The notes below the pieces were generated by a model. It worked only from the letters and a program-made list of their open reading frames with translations. It searched no databases and was not told where the DNA came from. A stretch of DNA of 41,884 nt from Planctomycetaceae bacterium (lineage in GTDB: Bacteria; Planctomycetota; Phycisphaerae; SM23-33), in assembly GCA_021371965.1 (NCBI GenBank), contig JAJFVE010000087.1, forward strand, positions 1 to 41,884, given 5' to 3'. Both the position numbers and the translations under genes were made by a program. This document shows, one piece after another, positions 24,214 to 31,739 of this stretch (its first letter is position 1; every line of letters begins with the position of its first letter).

Positions 24214-24311
24214 GGTGCCGTGGCGGGAGGGCGAAGCCCGACAGCCACGACTGCATCCAAGGTTCAGGGATCGTGGCTCTTCGGGCCTTCGGCCCTGCGC
24301 GCCACGGCACC
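24214..24311. repeat. Cruciform-like structured repeat, copy 2
   Basis: Arms of 12 bases (24214-24225 and 24300-24311, GGTGCCGTGGCG and complement) enclose AGCCACGA (24243-24250) pairing with TCGTGGCT (24271-24278). Small GGGC-GAA-GCCC and CGGGCCTTCGGCCC-type hairpins are nested inside. It shares the outer arms, GGGAGG, GAAG and CCGACAGCCACGA with the copy at 17193-17277. It lies between the two GH116 genes. Confidence 0.82.
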
Positions 24312-24315
24312 CTCC

Positions 24316-26811
24316 TTACACAATCTTCTTCATGGTCTTGCCTGCGCTCAGCTCGCGCATGGCGCTCAGGTTCAATTCGCCTGCGCCGGTAACGACCAGG
24401 CGACTGAGTTTCAGTTTTCCGCCGAGCACTTTCAGTTCGACGTCCAGTTTGCCGCCGCGGCGTTTCTGGGTGCACGTGCCCCAGGCGTAGCCGTTGGCCC
24501 ACAGGCTCGTGCCCTCGAGGGCGCCCAAGGTCATCGTGGCCGTCACGCCCGAGTAGCTAAAGCCCGTCAGCGTCGTCAGCGCCGCCCAGGCCGCCATCGC
24601 CCGGGCGTAGTGGTGCCCGCACTCGGCCTCGTTAAAGGGGCTCCTCGTGAGGCCGTCGTAGCGGTCGCGAATGGCCTTGATGCACTTGAGCCCCTGCGCG
24701 GTGAGCCCTTCCTGCAGCATGCCGATGGCGGCGGAATATTCAAAGCCCGTCATGCACTCGGTGTAACAGCCGCTGTAGTTCTTCGGCTCGCCGCCGCGCG
24801 GATACGTGCACATCAGCAGGCCCTTGTCGCCGCTGAGGGCGAAGCCGCGCGAGATGTTCAGGTGATGGTGGAAGTCCTCGCGGAAGTTGTACTTCATCAG
24901 GCTGGCGTACGTCTTGCGGACGTTGGCTTTCTTGAGCAGGTACCCCAGCCCGCACACATGGGCGGTGTACTGGCCGACGAGTTGGTCGCACAGGCAGCCT
25001 TTGCGAAGCTGCATATCGGGGTCGCGCAGGTCCGTGCGCTTGCGGTTCCAGATCAGCCCCGGGATCGTATTTTCCAGCCGCATCGGCGGGACGACCTTGT
25101 GCTCGTAGTACTCGCCGTTGAAGAGGTGCTTGTCCAACCACGCCCTGCCGCGGGCGAACAGGTCGCTGCACGTGGCGGCGAAGGCGGTTTCGCCCAGGTA
25201 CGCGGCCATCTCCTGGCACGCCCGCAGCGCGCCGAGATACCACACGCCCGTCAGCGGATTGGGGCCGAAGTACTCGATGTCCAGCGTGTGATGCTGGGCT
25301 CCTTCCATCACGCCGTCCTTGTTGGGGTCCCAGCCTTTCTCCAGCCAGGCGAACTCCAGCGCCTTGCGGGCCTTGGGCCAAAGCTCTTTCAGCCGCGCGT
25401 CGTCGCCGGAAAGCTGCCACTCGCGGTAGAGTCGCATCAGGGCGCCCATCTGCCCGTCGGCAGCGGCTACGCCCCACTGCACCGGGAACGTCAGCGGCAG
25501 CGGCGTGCGGAAGTTCATGAACCCGTCGTCGCGCGTCATGTGGACGAACTCGACCTCGCGCATCGTCCAGGCCAGGTCGCCGAAGAGGAACCCCGTGACG
25601 TGCTCGTAGTTCCACACGTGCGTGCACGAGCCCTGGCAGCAGCCCACGCGGTCGCAGCAGCCTTCCCAGCCAAACAGCCGCCCGTCCCGCGTGCGCATGG
25701 CCGTCTGCGTGCGAAGCGACGAAATGTTGTACAGCGCCGCCTCCTTCACCTCCGCCGGCACGGGCGTGTCGCATACGGCCGAGGCGAACTCGACCGTGCG
25801 GCGCTCCAGATCGGCCAACTTCGCGGCAGTGCGCACGGCCACATCCCACGCATCCTTATACTGCGTGGCGTAATAGTTGCCGACATTGCCGCCGTCGTTG
25901 TTGCCGATGCCCCAGCCCATGCGGTTGGGGTATCGCCACGTCAGGAGGAAGGTGACGGCTTTTTCGCTGCGCGGCGGCACGGTCAGCGAAACGGCCAGGG
26001 CGCCGATGGGCGTATCGCCGCCTGAGGGATGGTTGGTCAGGCGGCCGTCGTCGAGCAGGTCGGCCCAAAAGTCCTTCAGGCCGCCTCGCCCCAGCGTGCA
26101 GCTCACGCCGGTCCGGGCCGTCGTCGCCAGGGCCATCGTGCCCCACTGCTCGGCGGAGGTCTCGACGCCGCGGCTGTCCATGTACAGACCCTGCACGGGC
26201 CCGCTGCGGCGGAAGCGGTTGCGGTTCTGCTTGCACGCAGCCGTCACGTGCGGAATATCGGCCCAACCGATCGTGCCGTTGCGTCCGTCGGCGCCGATGA
26301 AGTTGAGCAGGCTGGCCGCAACGGTCGCCTTGACGGCCTTGCCGGTGGGATTGCCCAGCACGAATCGCAGCACGGCTACGGGGATGCCGCTGGCGTCGGC
26401 GTCGGCCGGGACGAGCGGGTTGAACGCCTCGAGACGCACCTTCAGCGGCACAGCCGGGTCTGACAGCATCACCTGCCCCAGCGGATAGGCGCAGGCGAAG
26501 GAGGCTTCGCGAAACCGTGGCAGGCCGTGGTTGGCAGCCCGGCAGCCGTCGCGGCCTTCGTAGAACTCCGGCTCGATCAGCCCCTCCAGCGCCCGCATGT
26601 CGACCTTGCCGGCGCTTTGGGTCCGCAGGGCGAAAAAGCATTCGCGCGGCGTGAAGCCCTTGGCCGGGCGGTTGACGATCTCCCAATCGCGCAGGTCGCC
26701 CCGCCCGCCCAGCGACACCGTGCCCGTGCCAATGCCGCCCAGCGGCATCGCCACGTGGGCGAGATGATCCTGATCGTACGCCGTCAACACCGGCCATTTC
26801 GCTGCACCCAT
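24316..26811 (-). CDS. GH116 family beta-glycosidase (upstream copy)
   Basis: This 831-residue GH116 enzyme is the first gene of the eight-gene minus-strand run. It begins AKWPVLTAYDQDHLAHVAMPLGGIGTGTVSLGGRGDLRDWEI and carries the same cysteine cluster GCCDRVGCCQGSC before THVWNYE (about 383-404) and GAQHHTLDIEYFGPNPLTGVWYLGAL. The overall plan equals the downstream copy, but inserts and loops differ, so the pair is an old duplication rather than a recent one. The start is supported by GAGGAACGACC directly before the ATG. A CATAAT box at 26837-26842 may be the -10 of the whole run. No signal peptide is visible. Confidence 0.9.
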   Translation of the reverse strand: MGAAKWPVLTAYDQDHLAHVAMPLGGIGTGTVSLGGRGDLRDWEIVNRPAKGFTPRECFFALRTQSAGKVDMRALEGLIEPEFYEGRDGCRAANHGLPRFREASFACAYPLGQVMLSDPAVPLKVRLEAFNPLVPADADASGIPVAVLRFVLGNPTGKAVKATVAASLLNFIGADGRNGTIGWADIPHVTAACKQNRNRFRRSGPVQGLYMDSRGVETSAEQWGTMALATTARTGVSCTLGRGGLKDFWADLLDDGRLTNHPSGGDTPIGALAVSLTVPPRSEKAVTFLLTWRYPNRMGWGIGNNDGGNVGNYYATQYKDAWDVAVRTAAKLADLERRTVEFASAVCDTPVPAEVKEAALYNISSLRTQTAMRTRDGRLFGWEGCCDRVGCCQGSCTHVWNYEHVTGFLFGDLAWTMREVEFVHMTRDDGFMNFRTPLPLTFPVQWGVAAADGQMGALMRLYREWQLSGDDARLKELWPKARKALEFAWLEKGWDPNKDGVMEGAQHHTLDIEYFGPNPLTGVWYLGALRACQEMAAYLGETAFAATCSDLFARGRAWLDKHLFNGEYYEHKVVPPMRLENTIPGLIWNRKRTDLRDPDMQLRKGCLCDQLVGQYTAHVCGLGYLLKKANVRKTYASLMKYNFREDFHHHLNISRGFALSGDKGLLMCTYPRGGEPKNYSGCYTECMTGFEYSAAIGMLQEGLTAQGLKCIKAIRDRYDGLTRSPFNEAECGHHYARAMAAWAALTTLTGFSYSGVTATMTLGALEGTSLWANGYAWGTCTQKRRGGKLDVELKVLGGKLKLSRLVVTGAGELNLSAMRELSAGKTMKKIV

Positions 26812-26836
26812 GGTCGTTCCTCAAAAAGGTGCGGGC

Positions 26837-26842
26837 ATTATG
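26837..26842 (-). promoter_or_regulatory. Possible -10 box of the glycan locus
   Basis: CATAAT on the minus strand, followed directly by GC, lies 25 bases before the GH116 start at 26811. The -35 place (TGTTCT at 17 bases) is poor, so this is weak. Confidence 0.35.
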
Positions 26843-26873
26843 CGCCGAGAATGGAGAAAAGAACAGAACCCAT

Positions 26874-27767
26874 CTATTCGTAAGCTTCGGCAAACATGTC
26901 TTTGCCCAAAGGTAGTCCAATTTCCCCGATAACTTCAATATCCTGCTTCCCAGGTACTGGCGACTTTGAAGGAATTTTTTTGATCCCCTTGCGATTTGCC
27001 CGATGGCGAGGAACTTCTATGACTTCTTTCCTGTTCCCGAGGGTCGGCGGAATACTCTCGGTGGCTTTCGTCAGCACAGTGAATTCATTTTTTGAGGCAA
27101 TGATTGAATCAACCAGCCGAGTGCATCCAGATGCCACTCTCGCCAAAGCCATTAGCTGTTCTTTACATGCTATGCTTTCTATTGGAGAAGGGTAGGCAAT
27201 TGAATGGGACACCTCTCCCCATAATTCTTCGGCCAACGTCCGCACCTGTATTTCACATTTAGACCCATCTGGGGCTCTAACAATGTAGTGAATACTTGTA
27301 TAGAATGATTCCCTGTCTTGTGGGACAATGTTCAATTGTTGAAACAGTGCTTTGTTTTCTATATCCCAAGTGTACGCGATTGGCTTTCCAACAAAAGTGT
27401 ATTTGTGCCGACTTAGAACCCTGCAGAGAACCGGGTGTATTTCTCGAATCTGCTGAGTGTGAATATGGAGAAGCCTTACCCCAGCCAAATCTTCAATCTC
27501 TTCAAGCACGTTCCTTGCAGTAATCGTGAAGGGTTGTCGTGCCTCTCCTGCCTTGATAGCTTTGCGTTCCAATTTGTCGGCCAGATGAACGGGGTCTTTG
27601 TGCCTAAACTTGCTGGAGTGTATTAGTGCATGAAGATTAGCGTCGCTCAGAAGATCTTCCGCTAAACGTTTGGCAACGTAGGCAAAGGAAGACATTTCGC
27701 TCTTGTAGGCCTCTACAGCGAGATCTATCTGTCGTTGCACTTTCGGTGGGATATGGTACGGCGGCAT
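26874..27767 (-). CDS. RelA/SpoT-domain protein, small alarmone synthetase-like
   Basis: This 297-residue protein carries only a RelA/SpoT nucleotidyltransferase domain (about 40-190), with no HD hydrolase, TGS or ACT domain. Seen motifs are SSKFRHKDPVHLADKLERK (basic ATP-binding region, 51-69), DLAGVRLL (93-100; D93 is the expected metal aspartate), SFYTSIHYIV (154-163) and CEIQVRT (171-177; E172 the expected catalytic glutamate), followed by W183. Catalytic residues therefore look intact, and the protein may make (p)ppGpp, (pp)pApp or pyrophosphorylate tRNA, as known for toxic small alarmone synthetases. A basic C-terminal tail of about 100 residues is unknown. It follows the ParA-like gene by 10 bases. 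The gene is much more AT-rich than the flanks. A phage-defence or toxin role is inference. Confidence 0.87.
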   Translation of the reverse strand: MPPYHIPPKVQRQIDLAVEAYKSEMSSFAYVAKRLAEDLLSDANLHALIHSSKFRHKDPVHLADKLERKAIKAGEARQPFTITARNVLEEIEDLAGVRLLHIHTQQIREIHPVLCRVLSRHKYTFVGKPIAYTWDIENKALFQQLNIVPQDRESFYTSIHYIVRAPDGSKCEIQVRTLAEELWGEVSHSIAYPSPIESIACKEQLMALARVASGCTRLVDSIIASKNEFTVLTKATESIPPTLGNRKEVIEVPRHRANRKGIKKIPSKSPVPGKQDIEVIGEIGLPLGKDMFAEAYE

Positions 27768-27777
27768 AAATGGACAC

Positions 27778-28770
27778 CTAGCTAGTTGCTTTTATCACGG
27801 CGTCGGCCATTTCTGAAAAAATCATTCTAGCCTCCTGAGTCTGATAGTCAGCAGCACCCTCAACTTCCCAAAGGGGAACCCCCTGCTGCTGTGACAGCTG
27901 TACAAGACTTGCGCAGTTCTTTACTTGTCCTAGCTTAGACCCAACAACCTGGTCAGGCGCCAGTTCTTTATGTATCTTTCTGATGGGTGCGAGCACATCC
28001 TGGTATAGATGTTTTTCAAACTGGGATCTATAGCTGGATGCCAAACGGGCCATTGTCCCTCCATAGACCCTAAAACCTTGGGGAATGTATCCAAGAAAAT
28101 GGGGTCTCCCAGATAAAACAGTTACGTCGGCAGGCGCAAATCCCCTAAAGTTGTCCCATAGTTTGATCCAGCGACTCAGAGTATGCCCAAGTGTCTTTAG
28201 AGCTCGAACGGAAAAAAGGTCACATGCACCTGGAACAATAAAGAAATCACAGTCCAGCAAAATAGCCCGGTTAAGTGGGCCGATATTAGGTCCGGTGTCA
28301 TAAAAGACAAAATCAGCCTTAAGCCTGTCACCGTGGGCACCTGCAAGATTGCTTAATGAAGCAGTACCCTCAAAACCTCGTGGCTTTTCCTCTTTGCAGT
28401 CAGTCCACCAATTGCCCAACTCAAGTTCAAATTCTGAAAGCCGAATATCCCCAGGAATAATATAGCAATTATTGGTACTGGTTTCGTAGACGGGGATCCT
28501 TTTAAGCTTTCCTGTGGAATGAACAAGCGGTTTGACAGCCGACCAAATAGTTTCCCCATCTGGACCATCTGACGCATCTAGAAGGCCGTCAACCACTGAC
28601 TCCTCAAACAACTGCGCTGTCAAATTGCATTGAGGATCCGAATCGATCAGCAGGACCACTTTACCTTTGTTGGCAAGTGCTGCAGCAAGGTTCACAGTCA
28701 GAGTAGTTTTGCCGACACCACCCTTATGATTGAAGATGGCCAGACGTTTTGCTGAAGTCGATGCGTTCAT
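27778..28770 (-). CDS. ParA/MinD-type ATPase
   Basis: This 330-residue P-loop ATPase has the deviant Walker A FNHKGGVGKTTL (13-24, with both signature lysines), LLIDSDPQCNLTAQL (40-54) and a Walker B-like ADFVFYDTGPNIG region. Later family-typical VPGACDLFSVRALKTLG follows. Chromosomal or plasmid partition ParA normally sits with ParB and parS; neither is visible. Here it is linked to a RelA/SpoT protein (10-base gap) and a small upstream protein (ATGA overlap). ParA-type ATPases are also found in positioning systems and in some defence loci, so the role here is open. Composition is AT-rich compared with the neighbours outside the cassette. Confidence 0.9.
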   Translation of the reverse strand: MNASTSAKRLAIFNHKGGVGKTTLTVNLAAALANKGKVVLLIDSDPQCNLTAQLFEESVVDGLLDASDGPDGETIWSAVKPLVHSTGKLKRIPVYETSTNNCYIIPGDIRLSEFELELGNWWTDCKEEKPRGFEGTASLSNLAGAHGDRLKADFVFYDTGPNIGPLNRAILLDCDFFIVPGACDLFSVRALKTLGHTLSRWIKLWDNFRGFAPADVTVLSGRPHFLGYIPQGFRVYGGTMARLASSYRSQFEKHLYQDVLAPIRKIHKELAPDQVVGSKLGQVKNCASLVQLSQQQGVPLWEVEGAADYQTQEARMIFSEMADAVIKATS

Positions 28771-29357
28771 TCAGTTTGGCCTACGCTCGATGCGGCCGAA
28801 TTTGATACTCTATTTTTCGCTCGCCTAGGTCTTGCCCTGTTGAGAAGCAATCTGGCTGCAGACCTATCGGGCAGCAACTCAACGTATTGCTCCCCAACCG
28901 CACTCAACTGCCTATTTTTTCCCCCAGCGCCCACTAAGAATCCGTCTCTAACAGCATTCTTGGCCGTAAATCCGGCGTTGGAAAATTTTCTTTGAGCCGC
29001 TTCAGTGTTGAGCTTGCTAAGATCTTCGGTCCTGAAGTGGGGCATTTCCCTGTAATACGTCAGGTAATATGCCAAACAGCATATTCTTTCAGCGTCTGTC
29101 TGAGGCATTTTTTCCATCAAAAACATTTTGGGCGTCATCGGGCTGTGGTTCGAGAACTGTGGATTTGATGGCGGCGCCATGCCGACTGAAGCAGGTTCCC
29201 TTGCTTCCTCGGACGGTCCATCAACTACATTTCCCAGCCTAAGCCATGTTGCCACCGTCTTTATGATGTGCAACTGCTCTTCTTTACCAAAACGTGAAAG
29301 CGATGTGATTATCTGCGAGACAACCTCAAAGTCTGTTCTTGGATTATTTTCTTCCAT
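28767..29357 (-). CDS. Small protein with winged-helix-like C-terminal domain
   Basis: I do not recognise a named family for this 196-residue protein. The first 45 residues (EENNPRTDFEVVSQIITSLSRFG and onward) look helical. A low-complexity, proline-rich linker follows, then from about residue 78 a compact domain (MPQTDAERICCLAYYLTYYREMPHF, then DLSKLNTEAAQRKFSNAGFTAKNAV, then FLVGAGGKNRQLSAVGEQYV). That pattern looks like a helix-turn-helix or winged-helix module with a GGKNRQLS beta-hairpin. The tail is rich in arginine and alanine. The ATG at 29357 is preceded by AGAGGG and a good promoter. Its TGA overlaps the ParA ATG (ATGA), so it is the first gene of the three-gene cassette. It could be a regulator, sensor or antitoxin. 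Confidence 0.72.
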   Translation of the reverse strand: MEENNPRTDFEVVSQIITSLSRFGKEEQLHIIKTVATWLRLGNVVDGPSEEAREPASVGMAPPSNPQFSNHSPMTPKMFLMEKMPQTDAERICCLAYYLTYYREMPHFRTEDLSKLNTEAAQRKFSNAGFTAKNAVRDGFLVGAGGKNRQLSAVGEQYVELLPDRSAARLLLNRARPRRAKNRVSNSAASSVGQTE

Positions 29358-29395
29358 AGTACCCTCTTCCCTTGAATCTCTTAAAGTGCTTGCGC

Positions 29396-29423
29396 AGTAT
29401 AAGCACCGCTCGCCTAAAAGCAA
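29396..29423 (-). promoter_or_regulatory. Sigma70-like promoter of the RelA/SpoT-ParA cassette
   Basis: TTGCTT (29423-29418) and TATACT (29401-29396) are spaced by 16 bases on the minus strand, with GC following the -10. Transcription would start near 29389, giving a leader of about 31 bases to the ATG at 29357. The site lies in the 105-base gap after the ABC transporter operon, so the cassette need not rely on read-through from that operon. Confidence 0.6.
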
Positions 29424-29462
29424 CCCCCTGCTCCGACAAACTTCACCCAATCGGAGCCCCCT

Positions 29463-30572
29463 TCACGTCGTGCGGTGGCGGAAGAGCCATCCGGCGATGG
29501 CCAGGCACAAGACGCCGATGACGGCCATGGGCCAGAACTGGTTGAGGTACATGCTCACCCCGCCGCCTTCGAGGTATACGCCGCGCAGGATCACCATGAA
29601 ATACCGCAGCGGAATGATCCGCGTGATTTCCTGAAGGACGACGGGCATGTTCTCGATGGGCGTGGAGAAACCCGAAAGCAATATCGAGGGCAACAGGAAC
29701 AGGAACGTCCCCAGCAGCGCCTGCTGCATGGTCTTTGCCAGCGAAGAGATCATCAGCCCCACGCCCACAGCCGAGAACAGGAACAACACCATCCCCACGT
29801 ACAACGCCGGCACGCTGCCGGTCATTGGAACGCCGAACCAGAAATGTGCCAGCAGGGCGATGATCGTCGCGTTGACCATGCCGATGACAAACCCGGGGGC
29901 GGCTTTGCCGATGAGGATTTCCAGCGGGCGCAGCGGCGTGACCAGGAGTTGGTCGAAGGTTCCCTGCTCGCGCTCGCGGGCGACTGATAGCGACGTCACC
30001 AGCAGCGTGGTCACCTGCAGCACGACGCCGACAAGGCCGGGAACGATAAACCAGCGGCTGACGAGGTTGGGGTTGTACCAGGCGCGGATATCGAGCCGCG
30101 CGGGCGGCTGGGGGCCGCCATGCGCCTCGGCCCAGTGTTCGTTGAAGGTCGAGACGATCTCCTGCACGTAGGTGAAGGCGACCTGGGCAGTGTTGGAGTT
30201 TCGCCCATCGACGATGATCTGGAGTTTGGCCGGATTTCCGCGGAGCAGGTCGCGGCTGAACTGGCGGTCGACGTGAACGACCATCAGGACCTCCTGGCGG
30301 TCGATCAGGTCAGCGATCTGCCCCTGGCGCTCGATGTTGAACTTTTGTTGAAACGCCGGCGAGCCTGAAAACCCGGCCAGCAGCTCGCGCGAGGCAGCGC
30401 CGCCGTCTTCGTTATAGACGGCGTAGGGGACGTTCTTGATGTCGAACGTGGCGGCGTAGCTGAAAACGAACATCTGGATCAGCGGCGGAGCGATGATCGA
30501 CATGCGGCTCTTGGGGTCCTTCAGGACGGCCAGGAACTCCTTGACGATCAGTGCCAGAACGCGGTTCCACAT
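29463..30572 (-). CDS. ABC-2 type transporter permease, YbhR-like
   Basis: This 369-residue membrane protein has an N-terminal helix (IKEF-LAVLKDPKSRMSIIAPPLIQMFVFSYAATFDI), a large periplasmic domain of about 150 residues, then five further helices near the C-terminus, with the SVAREREQGTFDQLLVTPLRPLEILIGK ABC-2 signature. This is the plan of YbhR/YhhJ permeases in drug or ion efflux systems. It is the last gene of a four-gene operon (membrane fusion protein, double ATPase, two permeases) in the same order as E. coli ybhG-F-S-R. It starts 6 bases after the stop of the sister permease. The transported substrate is unknown. Confidence 0.92.
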   Translation of the reverse strand: MWNRVLALIVKEFLAVLKDPKSRMSIIAPPLIQMFVFSYAATFDIKNVPYAVYNEDGGAASRELLAGFSGSPAFQQKFNIERQGQIADLIDRQEVLMVVHVDRQFSRDLLRGNPAKLQIIVDGRNSNTAQVAFTYVQEIVSTFNEHWAEAHGGPQPPARLDIRAWYNPNLVSRWFIVPGLVGVVLQVTTLLVTSLSVAREREQGTFDQLLVTPLRPLEILIGKAAPGFVIGMVNATIIALLAHFWFGVPMTGSVPALYVGMVLFLFSAVGVGLMISSLAKTMQQALLGTFLFLLPSILLSGFSTPIENMPVVLQEITRIIPLRYFMVILRGVYLEGGGVSMYLNQFWPMAVIGVLCLAIAGWLFRHRTT

Positions 30573-30578
30573 AGGCGG

Positions 30579-31739
30579 CTACTCCAAGTGCTTTCGCGAC
30601 TTAAGCCGCGCCAGGGTCAGGAAGATCGTCCCCATCGCCGCCAGAACCAGCAGGTTGGGCAGGATGACCGCCCAGATGTCGCCGGCCATGAAGACCGTGT
30701 GCAGGATCGAGACGAAATAACGCGCCGCGACGATGCGAGTCAGCCACTGGATCGGCAGCGGCGCCGAGGCGATGTTGAAGATGAATCCCGAGAGCATGAA
30801 CGCCGGAAGGAAGGACGTCAGGATGGCGATCTGCCCGGCGACGAACTGATTCTTTGTCGCGACCGAGATCAGCAGCCCCACGCCCAGGGCCACCAGCAGA
30901 AAGACCGCCGCCACCGCCGCCAGCACCAGCAGCGACCCGCGCAGCGGCACGCCCAGCAGGAGCACGCCGACGCCCACCGTCACGGCCATGCCGCCCATCC
31001 CCAACGCGAAGTAGGGGACGAGCTTGCCCAGCAGGATCTCGCGGATGTGCACGGGCGTCACCAGCAGGGCCTCCATCGTGCCGCGCTCCCACTCGCGGGC
31101 GACGACCATCGCCGTCAGCAGCGAGCCGATGAGCGTCGTGATGATGGCGACAAGGCCCGGAACCAGGAAGTCGCGGCTGCGCAGTTCGCTGTTGAACCAG
31201 ACCCGCTCCTCGACAGCCACGGGCACGGTGACGGCCACGCCCGATGCGGCGGCCTGGGATATCAGCCACGTCTGCCAGGCTCCGGCAATGTATCCGGAGA
31301 CGACGCGGGCGCGGTTGGCGTCGACGCCGTTGAGGAGGACCTGGATCGGCGCTCCGCCGGGGCGGCGCAACTGGCGGGCAAAGTCGCTGCGCAGATGCAC
31401 GATAGCGTCCGCGCGGCCCTCGACCATCGCCTGGCGGGCCTCCTCCATCGTGCGAACCGTTGTGGTGACGAAATACTCCGAGTTGCCCAGCGCGCCGGCG
31501 AACGCCGAGGCCTCGGCCCCAGGTTGTTCGATCACCAGGGCGATGGGGATGCCCTTGGCGTCCAGCGAGACGCCGTAGCCGAAGATCACCAGCAGCACCA
31601 CCGGCATGAGAAAGGCGATGGCGATGCTGCTGGGGTCCCGCAGGATCTGCAGGAACTCCTTGTGCATCAGGCCCGCCAGTCGCATGGCCTGCGGCCAGCG
31701 CGTCTGGGCCTCGCCGGCGGTTCGGCTGCGCGGATCCAT
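30579..31739 (-). CDS. ABC-2 type transporter permease, YbhS-like
   Basis: This 386-residue permease is the partner of YbhR-like. It has one N-terminal helix after LMHKEFLQILRDPSSIAIAFLMP, a periplasmic domain, and a C-terminal helix cluster with VAREWERGTMEALLVTPVHIREILLGKLVPYF as signature. Its ATG (31739) overlaps the stop of the double-ATPase gene by one base (TGATG), so translation is coupled. With the YbhR-like subunit it forms the membrane heterodimer. Confidence 0.92.
   Translation of the reverse strand: MDPRSRTAGEAQTRWPQAMRLAGLMHKEFLQILRDPSSIAIAFLMPVVLLVIFGYGVSLDAKGIPIALVIEQPGAEASAFAGALGNSEYFVTTTVRTMEEARQAMVEGRADAIVHLRSDFARQLRRPGGAPIQVLLNGVDANRARVVSGYIAGAWQTWLISQAAASGVAVTVPVAVEERVWFNSELRSRDFLVPGLVAIITTLIGSLLTAMVVAREWERGTMEALLVTPVHIREILLGKLVPYFALGMGGMAVTVGVGVLLLGVPLRGSLLVLAAVAAVFLLVALGVGLLISVATKNQFVAGQIAILTSFLPAFMLSGFIFNIASAPLPIQWLTRIVAARYFVSILHTVFMAGDIWAVILPNLLVLAAMGTIFLTLARLKSRKHLE

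Noticed and set aside
24190..26025. A 611-codon plus-strand open frame opposite the GH116 gene
   Set aside because: It is the antisense shadow of a clear GH116 gene; the sequence shows no family motif and shadow-type composition.
27778..28770. Plasmid or chromosome partition locus (parAB)
   Set aside because: No ParB-like gene or set of parS-like sites is visible nearby; the neighbours are a RelA/SpoT protein and a small unknown protein.
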